This document shows, one piece after another, positions 1 through 5,693 of a stretch of 9,109 bases of DNA. Source of the stretch: Eubacteriales Family XIII. Incertae Sedis bacterium (GTDB lineage: Bacteria; Bacillota; Clostridia; Peptostreptococcales; Anaerovoracaceae); NCBI GenBank assembly GCA_031263335.1, contig JAISGB010000079.1, positions 1 to 9,109 on the forward strand. The letters are read 5' to 3'. The position numbers and the translations under genes were made by a program. How positions within the stretch are numbered: position 1 is the stretch's first letter; every line of letters begins with the position of its first letter. The notes under the pieces were generated by a model that was not told where the DNA came from, ran no database searches, and saw nothing but the letters and a program-made list of their open reading frames with translations.

Positions 1-101
1 ACACCGGCGAGCGCAAGAAGTGTATAAGCGCAAATATCAGACCGTTGCTTTTGCGGCATACCCAGTGCGGACAAAATCATTTTTGCGTCGTCTGTGATCA
101 C
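1..101 (-). CDS. BsuBI/PstI-family type II restriction endonuclease, N-terminal part (runs off the left edge)
   Basis: Only the first 33 codons are present; the gene continues beyond position 1. It starts at a GTG (101-99) six bases after the strong ribosome binding site AGGGAGGA (114-107). The translation begins MITDDAKMILSALGMPQKQR and continues with SDICAYTLLALAG. This follows the N terminus of PstI as I remember it, which has an EAKEILKALGLP segment and then a VLLALANI segment, and the small helical/winged N-terminal domain of the family. Enzymes of this family are homodimeric nucleases; PstI and BsuBI cut CTGCAG. The gene overlaps the 3' end of the methyltransferase gene by 65 nt in another frame, and the partner's identity supports the call. 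The catalytic domain is outside the window, so activity and cleavage site cannot be judged. It was too short for a simple ORF scan. Confidence 0.8.
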   Translation of the reverse strand, partial: MITDDAKMILSALGMPQKQRSDICAYTLLALAG

Positions 102-1596
102 TGAATTCCTCCCTGATGATAGTATCACACACCTCTGTAGAATAATGTGTTTTCCCTTGTATACGTACCCCGAGCTTACGCACCGTCTGCAAGTCCGGCA
201 TCGGAAAAGAGTTGCATTCCGTCGCATTGACCTGTGTACTGCCGTTCAAAATGCGATAATAACGATCCCACAGCGTCGAATTAAAAATAACATAAAGCCC
301 ATACACCTCGTCAACATCCAGACCGCCGTGGCTGTTTGTTATATAATTCAAATGATTTTCCGCAGAGAATTTATCGTATCCGGGAATAGACGTCGACAGT
401 AATATCGCCGGTTGCAAGCGGCGTTTTTCCTCCTTCGACGAAAACCTTTTGACGAGAAGATAATTGTCCTTGTCGATCAATAAAGCCTTTCGCTCGGACG
501 AAATATATTGTCCCGGCGCATCCGAAACCGGGAACCGTATACGGCCGGATGAAAAATGTTGCGCCCAAAGCAGAGGAAAATCGTTCGGTTCAGCCTCATC
601 ATGAATTGATTCCATCGTCCGAAAATCCACCGTCGGTCCGGTCTTCATCCGAAATCCCAACGACAAAAGCGTATCTTTAAAAGATTCCATCTCGGACAGT
701 ATCTCCAATTCTTCCGCCGAAGTCGGCAAATACACGAACCTGTCACCCGTGTTTTTGACACACAGATAATATGGGACGCGCAACGCGCCGGGACTTGTGA
801 AATCGGCTGTGCCGGCGCTCGATGAAATCACAACCTCATCCGCTCGTTCTTGGGTTTTTTTCGCTTTTAATATAATCGTCTCTTGAAGCACATCTTCATG
901 CTCGAAAACGCGCGTTCTCGAAACAAATTGATGTGCGCGCTCGATACGCATATTGGACAAAAAATACTGTCGAAAGGCTTTGAAGTACAATCCTGACGTC
1001 CACGACCTCGGCATGATGAAAACCAGTTCCCCATCGATTTTCAGGAGTTTGCAGGCCATTGCCATAAACAAAAAATATAAATTTGGTTGTCCATGCACGA
1101 TCCGTCCCATAACCCCCGCTTCGGGAGACGATTTCGGGATTTTTTTATAAGGGGGATTTGAAATAATGAAGTCGTATTCGCCCCGATAAAGTTCATCATG
1201 CCATTTGGATCGATTATATAAAATGAAGTTGTCTTTGGTAAGCGTAACATGAAGTTTGATTGATTTTCTCTCGGCGGCGCACTTCCATCGAGCGATATTC
1301 TCTTCTAACACCGACAACACTTTTTCATCGTTCTCAAACAAATCAAGATCGATCGACTTAATTTGCCGCAACTCAAAAATGCGGTCCAATAATGCCGAAG
1401 ACAACACACCTGTTCCCGCCCCCGGATCGGCGATTCGTACGTTTTCACTTTTTGCATCGAACAGGCTTCCCATAAACTCGGCCGTTGCACGGGAAGTGAA
1501 GAACTGGCCAATTTTTTTGCGTTCAGACTTGCCTTTAAGATCAAAATATTCAACTGTTGCCTTATAGGTTTCTTCTAACACGATATCCTCCGCCAT
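37..1596 (-). CDS. Type II N6-adenine DNA methyltransferase, M.PstI/M.BsuBI-like (Eco57I-type methylase domain)
   Basis: It transfers a methyl group from S-adenosylmethionine to adenine in the recognition site of the partner nuclease, protecting host DNA. The 519-residue product has the motifs in gamma-class order: motif X KKIGQFFTSR at about 28-37, motif I ADPGAGTG (SAM binding) at about 56-63, an acidic motif II region DLFEND at about 85-90, and the catalytic NPPY (motif IV) at 147-150. The C-terminal half is a target-recognition region with the family-typical NGSTQVNATE segment at about 451-460. Length matches M.PstI/M.BsuBI (about 500 residues). The ATG at 1596 has no ribosome binding site; a GTG at 1581-1579 (residue 6) follows GGAGG by five bases and may be the true start, giving 514 residues. 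The gene looks more AT-rich than its neighbours, which fits acquisition by transfer. Recognition of CTGCAG is inferred from the family, not shown. Confidence 0.92.
   Translation of the reverse strand: MAEDIVLEETYKATVEYFDLKGKSERKKIGQFFTSRATAEFMGSLFDAKSENVRIADPGAGTGVLSSALLDRIFELRQIKSIDLDLFENDEKVLSVLEENIARWKCAAERKSIKLHVTLTKDNFILYNRSKWHDELYRGEYDFIISNPPYKKIPKSSPEAGVMGRIVHGQPNLYFLFMAMACKLLKIDGELVFIMPRSWTSGLYFKAFRQYFLSNMRIERAHQFVSRTRVFEHEDVLQETIILKAKKTQERADEVVISSSAGTADFTSPGALRVPYYLCVKNTGDRFVYLPTSAEELEILSEMESFKDTLLSLGFRMKTGPTVDFRTMESIHDEAEPNDFPLLWAQHFSSGRIRFPVSDAPGQYISSERKALLIDKDNYLLVKRFSSKEEKRRLQPAILLSTSIPGYDKFSAENHLNYITNSHGGLDVDEVYGLYVIFNSTLWDRYYRILNGSTQVNATECNSFPMPDLQTVRKLGVRIQGKTHYSTEVCDTIIREEFSDHRRRKNDFVRTGYAAKATV
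107..114 (-). promoter_or_regulatory. Ribosome binding site of the restriction endonuclease gene
   Basis: AGGGAGGA on the minus strand lies 5-6 bases before the GTG at 101-99. It sits inside the methyltransferase coding sequence. It settles the start: the two in-frame ATG codons further in (residues 8 and 15) have no comparable site, and starting there would remove the conserved DAKMILSALG segment. Confidence 0.75.
1587..1591 (-). promoter_or_regulatory. Internal GGAGG favouring a GTG start for the methyltransferase
   Basis: GGAGG (minus strand, 1591-1587) lies within the first codons of the longest reading frame and five bases before a GTG at 1581-1579. The upstream ATG (1596-1594) is preceded by AAAGAAATCA, which offers no good site. 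The annotated start may therefore be five codons too early. Confidence 0.5.
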
Positions 1597-1611
1597 TGAT
1601 TTCTTTAAACA

Positions 1612-1619
1612 ATTATATC
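1612..1619 (-). promoter_or_regulatory. Extended -10 promoter for the restriction-modification genes
   Basis: On the minus strand the sequence TGATATAAT gives a perfect TATAAT (1617-1612) preceded by a TGN extension. No good -35 hexamer is seen at 16-18 bases, which is tolerated with an extended -10. Transcription would begin near 1605, about 9 bases before the ATG at 1596 and 24 before the GTG at 1581, so the GTG fits a normal leader better. Confidence 0.5.
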
Positions 1620-1655
1620 ATGCCGGTTCACGGATTACAGCCTCTTCCCGCAAGG

Positions 1656-1684
1656 TTGATTATTGATTGAAGATATGACATAAT
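1656..1684 (+). promoter_or_regulatory. Probable sigma-A-type promoter of mgtE
   Basis: TTGATT (1656-1661), a 17-base spacer and CATAAT (1679-1684) match 4/6 and 5/6 of the consensus. The predicted start near 1691 gives a very short leader before the ribosome binding site AGAGGA (1693-1698) and the ATG at 1703. The promoter lies back to back with the methyltransferase promoter in the 106-bp gap. Confidence 0.45.
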
Positions 1685-1702
1685 CTTTTTGAAGAGGACA
1701 GG

Positions 1703-3085
1703 ATGATGGAGGACAGAAAGAACTTTGAAGAAACGGAAGAGAAGATCATCTTATTGTTGGACGCGAAGAAGTATATCGGCGCCCGCAATGAGGTGTTGCA
1801 GCTGAATGAAGCGGATGTCGCGGATGTCATCGGCGAGACTTCGGATCGGCTCGGCATCGAACCGGCCATCATTCTCTTTCGCATGTTGCCCAAGGACGAG
1901 GCCGCAGAGGTCTTTTCCCGCCTGTCCACGGACGATCAATTGGCCATCATCAAAGGCATTACGGATAAGGAAATCCAATACATCATCGACGAGATGGATT
2001 TTGACGACATGATCGACGTCTTGGAGGAACTTCCCGCGAATGTCGTCGATAAGATCCTCGAGAAATCCACCAAGGAGGAGCGCAAACTCATCAACACCTT
2101 CCTCAATTACCCCGAGGACAGCGCCGGCAGCCTCATGACGCCGGATTATATCACGTTGCGGAAGAACTGGAATGTGGGGGAAGCACTCGCCCATATCAAA
2201 CGGGCGGGTATGGACAGCGAGACCGTCTACACCTGCTATGTCAAGGATTGGGGCAGGAAGTTGCTCGGCATCGTGTCCCTGCGGAGTCTCGTGACGCGTG
2301 ACGCGGATACACTCATCGCGGATCTCATGGTTGGGGACATCGTGTACGTCAATGTGTACGACGATCAGGAGAAGGTCTCGGAGGCGTTCACGAAATATGG
2401 GTTTCTGGCCATCCCCGTCGTGGACAACGAAAAGCGACTTGTCGGCATCATCACCGTAGACGATATCCTGCGGGTTGTCGAGGAGGAGGTCACCGAGGAC
2501 ATCGAGCGGATGGGCGGCGTCTTTGGGAGCGACGATCGGGAATATTTGGATACGGGCGTCTTTCGGCAGGTTCGCAACCGTTTCCCTTGGCTCATCCTTC
2601 TCATGTTCAGCGCCATGCTTACGGGACTCGTCATCTCACGATTTGAATTATTGCTCACGGATGTCGCGAGCTTGATGACGTATCTGCCGTTGCTCATGGG
2701 TACGGGCGGCAACAGCGGCAGTCAGGCGTCGACATTGATCATTCGCGGCCTCGCGGTGGGGGAAATCGAACCGAGGGACGCGGCGAAGGTGCTTTGGAAG
2801 GAATTGCGCATCAGCATCCTCTTGGGCGTGTGCTTGAGCGCCATCAACCTTTTGAAGATATTGTTTTTGGACGGGGAACCCTTGGACATCGGCGTCACGG
2901 TATGCATCGCCCAGATCATCGTCATCGTGCTCGCGAAATGCCTCGGCGGCATGTTGCCGCTGTTGGCGAAGAAGATTGGCATCGATCCGGCGCTGATGGC
3001 AGCGCCCTTCATCTCCACCCTTACGGACACGTTTTCGTGCCTCATCTACTTTACCTTGGCGTCGGCCGTTTTTCATCTCGTATAA
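1703..3085 (+). CDS. mgtE: Magnesium transporter MgtE
   Basis: This inner-membrane Mg2+ channel/transporter is gated by cytosolic Mg2+. The 460 residues show the full family layout: an N-terminal helical superfamily domain (about 35-140), a pair of CBS domains (about 141-265, with LGIVSLRSL and VGIITVDDI strands), a linking helix, then a five-helix membrane domain (about 293-460). The signature GTGGNSGSQAST is at about 333-344. An acidic residue in the last helix region, TLTD at about 439-442, fits the selectivity aspartate of the Thermus homologue. Two ATGs in tandem (1703 and 1706) share AGAGGA at 1693-1698; either could start translation. The next gene follows after 37 bases on the same strand, so the two are probably co-transcribed. 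Length is normal and nothing is missing. Confidence 0.95.
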   Translation: MMEDRKNFEETEEKIILLLDAKKYIGARNEVLQLNEADVADVIGETSDRLGIEPAIILFRMLPKDEAAEVFSRLSTDDQLAIIKGITDKEIQYIIDEMDFDDMIDVLEELPANVVDKILEKSTKEERKLINTFLNYPEDSAGSLMTPDYITLRKNWNVGEALAHIKRAGMDSETVYTCYVKDWGRKLLGIVSLRSLVTRDADTLIADLMVGDIVYVNVYDDQEKVSEAFTKYGFLAIPVVDNEKRLVGIITVDDILRVVEEEVTEDIERMGGVFGSDDREYLDTGVFRQVRNRFPWLILLMFSAMLTGLVISRFELLLTDVASLMTYLPLLMGTGGNSGSQASTLIIRGLAVGEIEPRDAAKVLWKELRISILLGVCLSAINLLKILFLDGEPLDIGVTVCIAQIIVIVLAKCLGGMLPLLAKKIGIDPALMAAPFISTLTDTFSCLIYFTLASAVFHLV

Positions 3086-3099
3086 GCCGGAAATCCGGC
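3086..3099 (+). repeat. Short hairpin between mgtE and nnrD
   Basis: GCCGGA-AA-TCCGGC starts immediately after the mgtE stop codon. It would form a 5-bp stem with a four-base loop. No run of T follows, so it is unlikely to terminate transcription; it might stabilise the upstream mRNA end. The nnrD ribosome binding site GGAGAGG (3108-3114) follows. Confidence 0.4.
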
Positions 3100-3122
3100 G
3101 TTCCCGCGGAGAGGCGATCTCA

Positions 3123-3959
3123 ATGGATACGATCACGAAGAATGAAGTGAAGAATGTGCTGAAAAAGCGCCACCGCAACATCCACAAAGGGGATTGCGGC
3201 AGGGTCTTGATCGTTGCGGGCAGCCCGGGCATGGCGGGCGCCGCCGCGCTCGGCGCGATGGGGGCGCTTCGGAGCGGCGCCGGACTCGTGACCGTATCGA
3301 TCGACGAGACGCTGTTTCCCATCGTACAGTCCCTCGTTCCCTGCGCAACCTGCGTGACACGGGCGGCGATCGAGGAAGATATCGAACGGTGGGACGCCAT
3401 CGCCATCGGTCCCGGACTCGGTACGGACGAGGGCGCGGTGAAAACCTTGGAATCCGTTCTCGGCGCCTATGCGGGGATCGCGGTCATCGACGCCGATGCG
3501 CTGAACATCATGGCGGCAAGGGGATTGGACTTGCGCAAATCGGCGGTACGCGCCATCTTCACGCCCCACGCCGGAGAGGCGGCGCGGCTGTTGGGGACGG
3601 AACCGCGTGCGATCGAATCGGACAGGGCGGACGCCGCCTGCGCGTTGGCCGAACGCTTTCACGCCATAGCGGTATTGAAGGGATCCGAAACGCTCGTCGC
3701 GTCGCCGGACGGGAATACGTCCGTCAATCCCACGGGCAATCCGGGCATGGCCACCGGCGGCAGCGGGGATGTGCTGTCCGGCGTCATCGCGTCCTTCGCG
3801 GGCCAAGGCTTCGGCGCACGGGCCGCCGCCCGCGCGGGCGTATATATCCACGGGCTTGCCGGGGACATCAAGGCGGACGAGATCGGGGAATACGGGCTGA
3901 TCGCGACGGACATCGCGGACACGTTGCCCAAGGCGATCCAAACGGTGAATCACGGGTAA
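3123..3959 (+). CDS. nnrD: ADP-dependent NAD(P)H-hydrate dehydratase
   Basis: It repairs damaged NADHX/NADPHX (hydrated cofactor) back to NADH/NADPH, using ADP as phosphate-bearing co-substrate, in the cytosol (EC 4.2.1.136). The 278 residues show the ribokinase-like fold of the family: GRVLIVAGSPGMAGAAALGA with ALRSGAGLVTV (about 26-58), IGPGLGT (95-101), VIDADALN (121-128), TPHAGEAARLLG (147-158), VLKGSET (184-190) and the nucleotide-site signature NPGMATGGSGDVLSG (206-220). In many bacteria this domain is fused behind the NAD(P)HX epimerase domain; here it stands alone, as in Bacillus YxkO. The ATG at 3123 has GGAGAGG eight bases upstream. It follows mgtE by 37 bases. The gene is complete and looks more GC-rich than the rest. 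Confidence 0.93.
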   Translation: MDTITKNEVKNVLKKRHRNIHKGDCGRVLIVAGSPGMAGAAALGAMGALRSGAGLVTVSIDETLFPIVQSLVPCATCVTRAAIEEDIERWDAIAIGPGLGTDEGAVKTLESVLGAYAGIAVIDADALNIMAARGLDLRKSAVRAIFTPHAGEAARLLGTEPRAIESDRADAACALAERFHAIAVLKGSETLVASPDGNTSVNPTGNPGMATGGSGDVLSGVIASFAGQGFGARAAARAGVYIHGLAGDIKADEIGEYGLIATDIADTLPKAIQTVNHG

Positions 3960-3960
3960 C

Positions 3961-3980
3961 TCAAGTCAAGTCAAATCAAA
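3961..3980 (+). repeat. Four 5-bp units after nnrD
   Basis: TCAAG TCAAG TCAAA TCAAA directly follows the nnrD stop codon (3957-3959). It is a small degenerate microsatellite in the gap between two convergent genes. No function is evident. Confidence 0.5.
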
Positions 3981-4010
3981 AATAGCGCGACCGTTGAGCA
4001 GTTACCTGTA

Positions 4011-4034
4011 TCGTCACTAAGCGCGCGGATGCGC
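4011..4034. repeat. Direct repeat copy 1 (outside the recombinase gene)
   Basis: This 24-bp sequence is identical to 4072-4095, where it holds the last five codons and stop of the recombinase gene. The similarity extends a few bases further left (CCTGTA here against CTTGTG there) but stops abruptly on the right. This copy lies in the non-coding gap between nnrD and the recombinase gene, in the same orientation. Confidence 0.85.
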
Positions 4035-4060
4035 TTATATGCGATCTGCTTTGCTATAAG
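4035..4060. repeat. Inverted repeat between the two direct repeats
   Basis: CTTATA (4035-4040) and TATAAG (4055-4060) are perfectly complementary, and GCGA/TTGC just inside them can extend the stem with one bulged base and a G-T pair, leaving a six-base centre TCTGCT. It could be a weak bidirectional terminator for the convergent genes, although neither side has a clean T run. It could also be a protein-binding site for a dimer. Confidence 0.4.
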
Positions 4061-4071
4061 ATTCTCTTGTG

Positions 4072-4095
4072 TCGTCACTAAGCGCGCGGATGCGC
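4072..4095. repeat. Direct repeat copy 2 (3' end of the recombinase gene)
   Basis: Identical over 24 bp to 4011-4034. Read on the minus strand it encodes the last residues AHPRA, then TAG followed at once by an in-frame TGA. The start-to-start distance between copies is 61 bp. Confidence 0.85.
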
Positions 4096-4968
4096 CCGAT
4101 CGTATACATCCTTGATGCGGTTCTTGGAAACGCTCAGGTAGATCTGCGTCGCCGCGAGATCCTCATGGCCGAGCAGTTCCTGCAAGGATTTGAGGTCGGC
4201 GCCGTTCTGTATCATGTGGACGGCGAAGGAGTTTCGCAACGTCTGCGGCGTGATCTTCTTCTCTATGCCCGCTTGCGCCGCGTAGCCCTTGAGTATTTTC
4301 CAGAGCGCCTGCCTCGTGATTCGTTCTCCATAATAATTGAGAAAGAGAGCCTTTTCCTCATCCTTCTTGCCGCGCAGGAGCTTTCCCCGATCCTCATAGA
4401 TGTAGACCTCCAACGCCGCCCGGGCGGGTCTGCCCAAGGGGATGATCCGCGCCTTGCCGTGTTCGCCGTTGCAGGTGATGAACCCCATACGCAGATTGAC
4501 GTCGTCCACATTCGTTTCGATGAGTTCGCTTACGCGCAACCCCGTCGCGTAGAGCGCCTCCAAGATCGCGGTGTCCCTGAGTCCTTTGACGGTATCCCCG
4601 GGTTGCGCCAACAGCTTTTCCACTTCCGCTATCGTCAGGTACTCGATCTCCTTGCGCGCGATCTTGGGCGTCTTGATCTCCGTGGCGGGGTTGGTTGACA
4701 TAATTCCAAGTTTGTTCGTGAATTTGTAGAACGCGCGTATGGAGGCCAACTTCCGGTTGACGGTGGCCGCGGTCCTGTTTTCCTGTTTGAGCTTCAGCAG
4801 ATAAGCCGCCACGTCGGCCTCGGTGGCGTCGGTGGGCGCGCCCGTCTGCTTCTCGTCCAAAAACGCGGCGTATTCGCGCAGATCGCGCAGATACGCGGTG
4901 ATGGAATTGGCGGCCATCTTTTTCTTGTCTTTCAGATAGTTTGTGAATTGCGGGAAATAGGAATCCAT
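4078..4968 (-). CDS. xerD: XerD-like site-specific tyrosine recombinase
   Basis: It cuts and rejoins DNA through a tyrosine-phosphate intermediate; XerC/XerD proteins resolve chromosome dimers at dif, and close relatives move integrated elements. The 296 residues match XerD length. An N-terminal SAM-like DNA-binding domain (about 1-85, with a conserved TxxxNRKLASIRAFYKF segment) precedes the catalytic domain. Catalytic residues are Arg145 (ATGLRVSEL), Lys172, Arg245, His268 (LLGHED) and Tyr277 (TQIY). The position of the first catalytic histidine (HxxR) is Gln242, in TPQTLRNSFA. The C terminus DRAHPRA is typical of XerD. ATG 4968 has AGAGG six bases upstream. It converges on nnrD, and its 3' end is duplicated nearby. 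Whether it is the housekeeping XerD or a specialised paralogue cannot be decided from this window. Confidence 0.88.
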   Translation of the reverse strand: MDSYFPQFTNYLKDKKKMAANSITAYLRDLREYAAFLDEKQTGAPTDATEADVAAYLLKLKQENRTAATVNRKLASIRAFYKFTNKLGIMSTNPATEIKTPKIARKEIEYLTIAEVEKLLAQPGDTVKGLRDTAILEALYATGLRVSELIETNVDDVNLRMGFITCNGEHGKARIIPLGRPARAALEVYIYEDRGKLLRGKKDEEKALFLNYYGERITRQALWKILKGYAAQAGIEKKITPQTLRNSFAVHMIQNGADLKSLQELLGHEDLAATQIYLSVSKNRIKDVYDRAHPRA

Positions 4969-4996
4969 TCAATGCCTCTTGGTGTTTTATTGCAAA

Positions 4997-5011
4997 GAAC
5001 CCTTTGGGTTC
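4997..5011 (-). repeat. Hairpin in the leader of the recombinase gene
   Basis: GAACCC, a three-base loop and GGGTTC form a perfect 6-bp stem. It lies 76 nt beyond the metallopeptidase stop and 29 nt before the recombinase ATG. If the promoter at 5022-5050 is real, the hairpin is at the very 5' end of that mRNA. On the minus strand it is followed by TTTGCAATAAAA, so weak termination of metallopeptidase transcripts is also possible. Confidence 0.4.
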
Positions 5012-5021
5012 GCATAGGAAC

Positions 5022-5050
5022 AGTATAATATAATTGCAATTGGTTTACAA
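5022..5050 (-). promoter_or_regulatory. Probable promoter of the recombinase gene
   Basis: On the minus strand TTGTAA (5050-5045), a 17-base spacer and TATACT (5027-5022) match the sigma-A consensus at 4/6 and 5/6. Transcription would start near 5015, leaving about 46 nt of leader. The spacer contains the 10-bp palindrome AATTGCAATT (5032-5041), which could be an operator or simply AT-rich spacer. The promoter suggests the recombinase is expressed independently of the metallopeptidase upstream. Confidence 0.5.
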
Positions 5051-5086
5051 GAACATTACAAAAGAATTGCGAAAAACATATACGGA

Positions 5087-5452
5087 TCACAGATTCAGAT
5101 AGTTCCGCATGAATTCGTCGTCTTCTCGCTCCAAGCCGTCCTCTCCGGCCAAGGATTCGAGGTGATGGGTGAATTCGTGCCGCAGGGTTTTTCTCAGTTC
5201 CTGTTTCATCAACGCGTCGGACCGGCGCCCGAACAGGGCGATGAAACTGCCGTAGAAGATGACGATATACCGTCCCATCCCGGGGCTTCGCCTGTATTCG
5301 CCGAGGGTGTACAGATCGTTCGCGCGCGCGTATTTGCTCAGTTGCGCCTCGGGCAACAGCAGTATGCCGCCGTTCAGTTCCTTGTAGAAAACGGGCGGCA
5401 GTTCCTCGGCCAATTCGTTCAATATATCCTGCATTTCATCGATGCTCATCAT
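5087..5452 (-). CDS. Small zincin-like metallopeptidase family protein
   Basis: The 121-residue product carries a zinc-binding HExxH motif, HEFTH at 92-96, inside RKTLRHEFTHHLESLAGE, close to the C terminus. The N-terminal part (MQDILNELAEELPPVFYKELNGGILLLPEA) and the middle strand RYIVIFYGSF are typical, as I remember it, of the minimal zincin-like metallopeptidases (Pfam Zincin_1 type) found in Firmicutes. There is no signal peptide or membrane segment, so it should be cytosolic. Members are annotated as metallopeptidases, but substrates are unknown; His92 and His96 would bind zinc, Glu93 would be the base, and the third ligand is not evident. Two tandem ATGs (5452 and 5449) follow GGGAGG (5466-5461); the first has the better spacing of eight bases. 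The recombinase gene lies 118 bp downstream on the same strand. Confidence 0.8.
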   Translation of the reverse strand: MMSIDEMQDILNELAEELPPVFYKELNGGILLLPEAQLSKYARANDLYTLGEYRRSPGMGRYIVIFYGSFIALFGRRSDALMKQELRKTLRHEFTHHLESLAGEDGLEREDDEFMRNYLNL

Positions 5453-5613
5453 CGCAATTTCCTCCCGGCGCGATTCGCCGCGCTTTGAGCGCGCAAACCC
5501 TCATTCCTTCCTTATTTATTCAAACATGATTCAGCCGGAAAAGCAAGCGGCGCAATTACTTTGCTTTGCCGTTGCGGCGCGGCGCATTGCGGAAACGCAA
5601 GTACATGCCGGCT

Positions 5614-5640
5614 CAAAAAACTTCGCGGGATTGCAAAGTT
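5614..5640 (-). terminator. Terminator-like hairpin on the minus strand
   Basis: Read on the minus strand, AACTTTGC (5640-5633), the loop AATCCC and GCGAAGTT (5626-5619) form an 8-bp stem with one G-T pair, followed by a run of six T (5620-5615; the first overlaps the stem end). The stem is short and AT-rich. It would act on a transcript starting near 5690 and heading toward the metallopeptidase gene, either as an attenuator or as the end of a short RNA. Confidence 0.35.
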
Positions 5641-5662
5641 ATACGGGGAAGCCAAAATGTTA

Positions 5663-5693
5663 TTGGATTTATTTGAAATGTTAAGCATATAAT
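5663..5693 (+). promoter_or_regulatory. Probable promoter of the liv operon
   Basis: A perfect TATAAT -10 box (5688-5693) is preceded by TTGGAT (5663-5668) at a long spacing of 19 bases, so the -35 is weak and an activator may be needed. Transcription would begin near 5700, inside the palindrome at 5700-5713, giving a leader of about 105 nt before the ATG at 5805. Confidence 0.45.

Noticed and set aside
3086..3099. Intrinsic terminator after mgtE
   Set aside because: The hairpin lacks a T run and nnrD follows closely with its own ribosome binding site, so it does not look like an operon end.
2648..3406. Minus-strand open frame of 252 codons opposite the end of mgtE and start of nnrD
   Set aside because: It spans the antisense of two well-supported genes and shows low-complexity composition without motifs.
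3120..3953. Long open frame of 277 codons on the minus strand, opposite nnrD (and a 263-codon plus-strand frame at 3194-3985)
   Set aside because: Both are Arg/Gly-rich shadow frames of the GC-rich nnrD gene, which has full family motifs. No ribosome binding site or recognisable domain supports either.
4069..4698. Plus-strand open frame of 209 codons opposite the recombinase gene
   Set aside because: Shadow frame of the recombinase gene; no family resemblance.
5442..5684. Plus-strand open frame of 80 codons in the divergent gap
   Set aside because: It begins inside the metallopeptidase gene, has no ribosome binding site, and its product shows no motif; the region is better explained by regulatory DNA.
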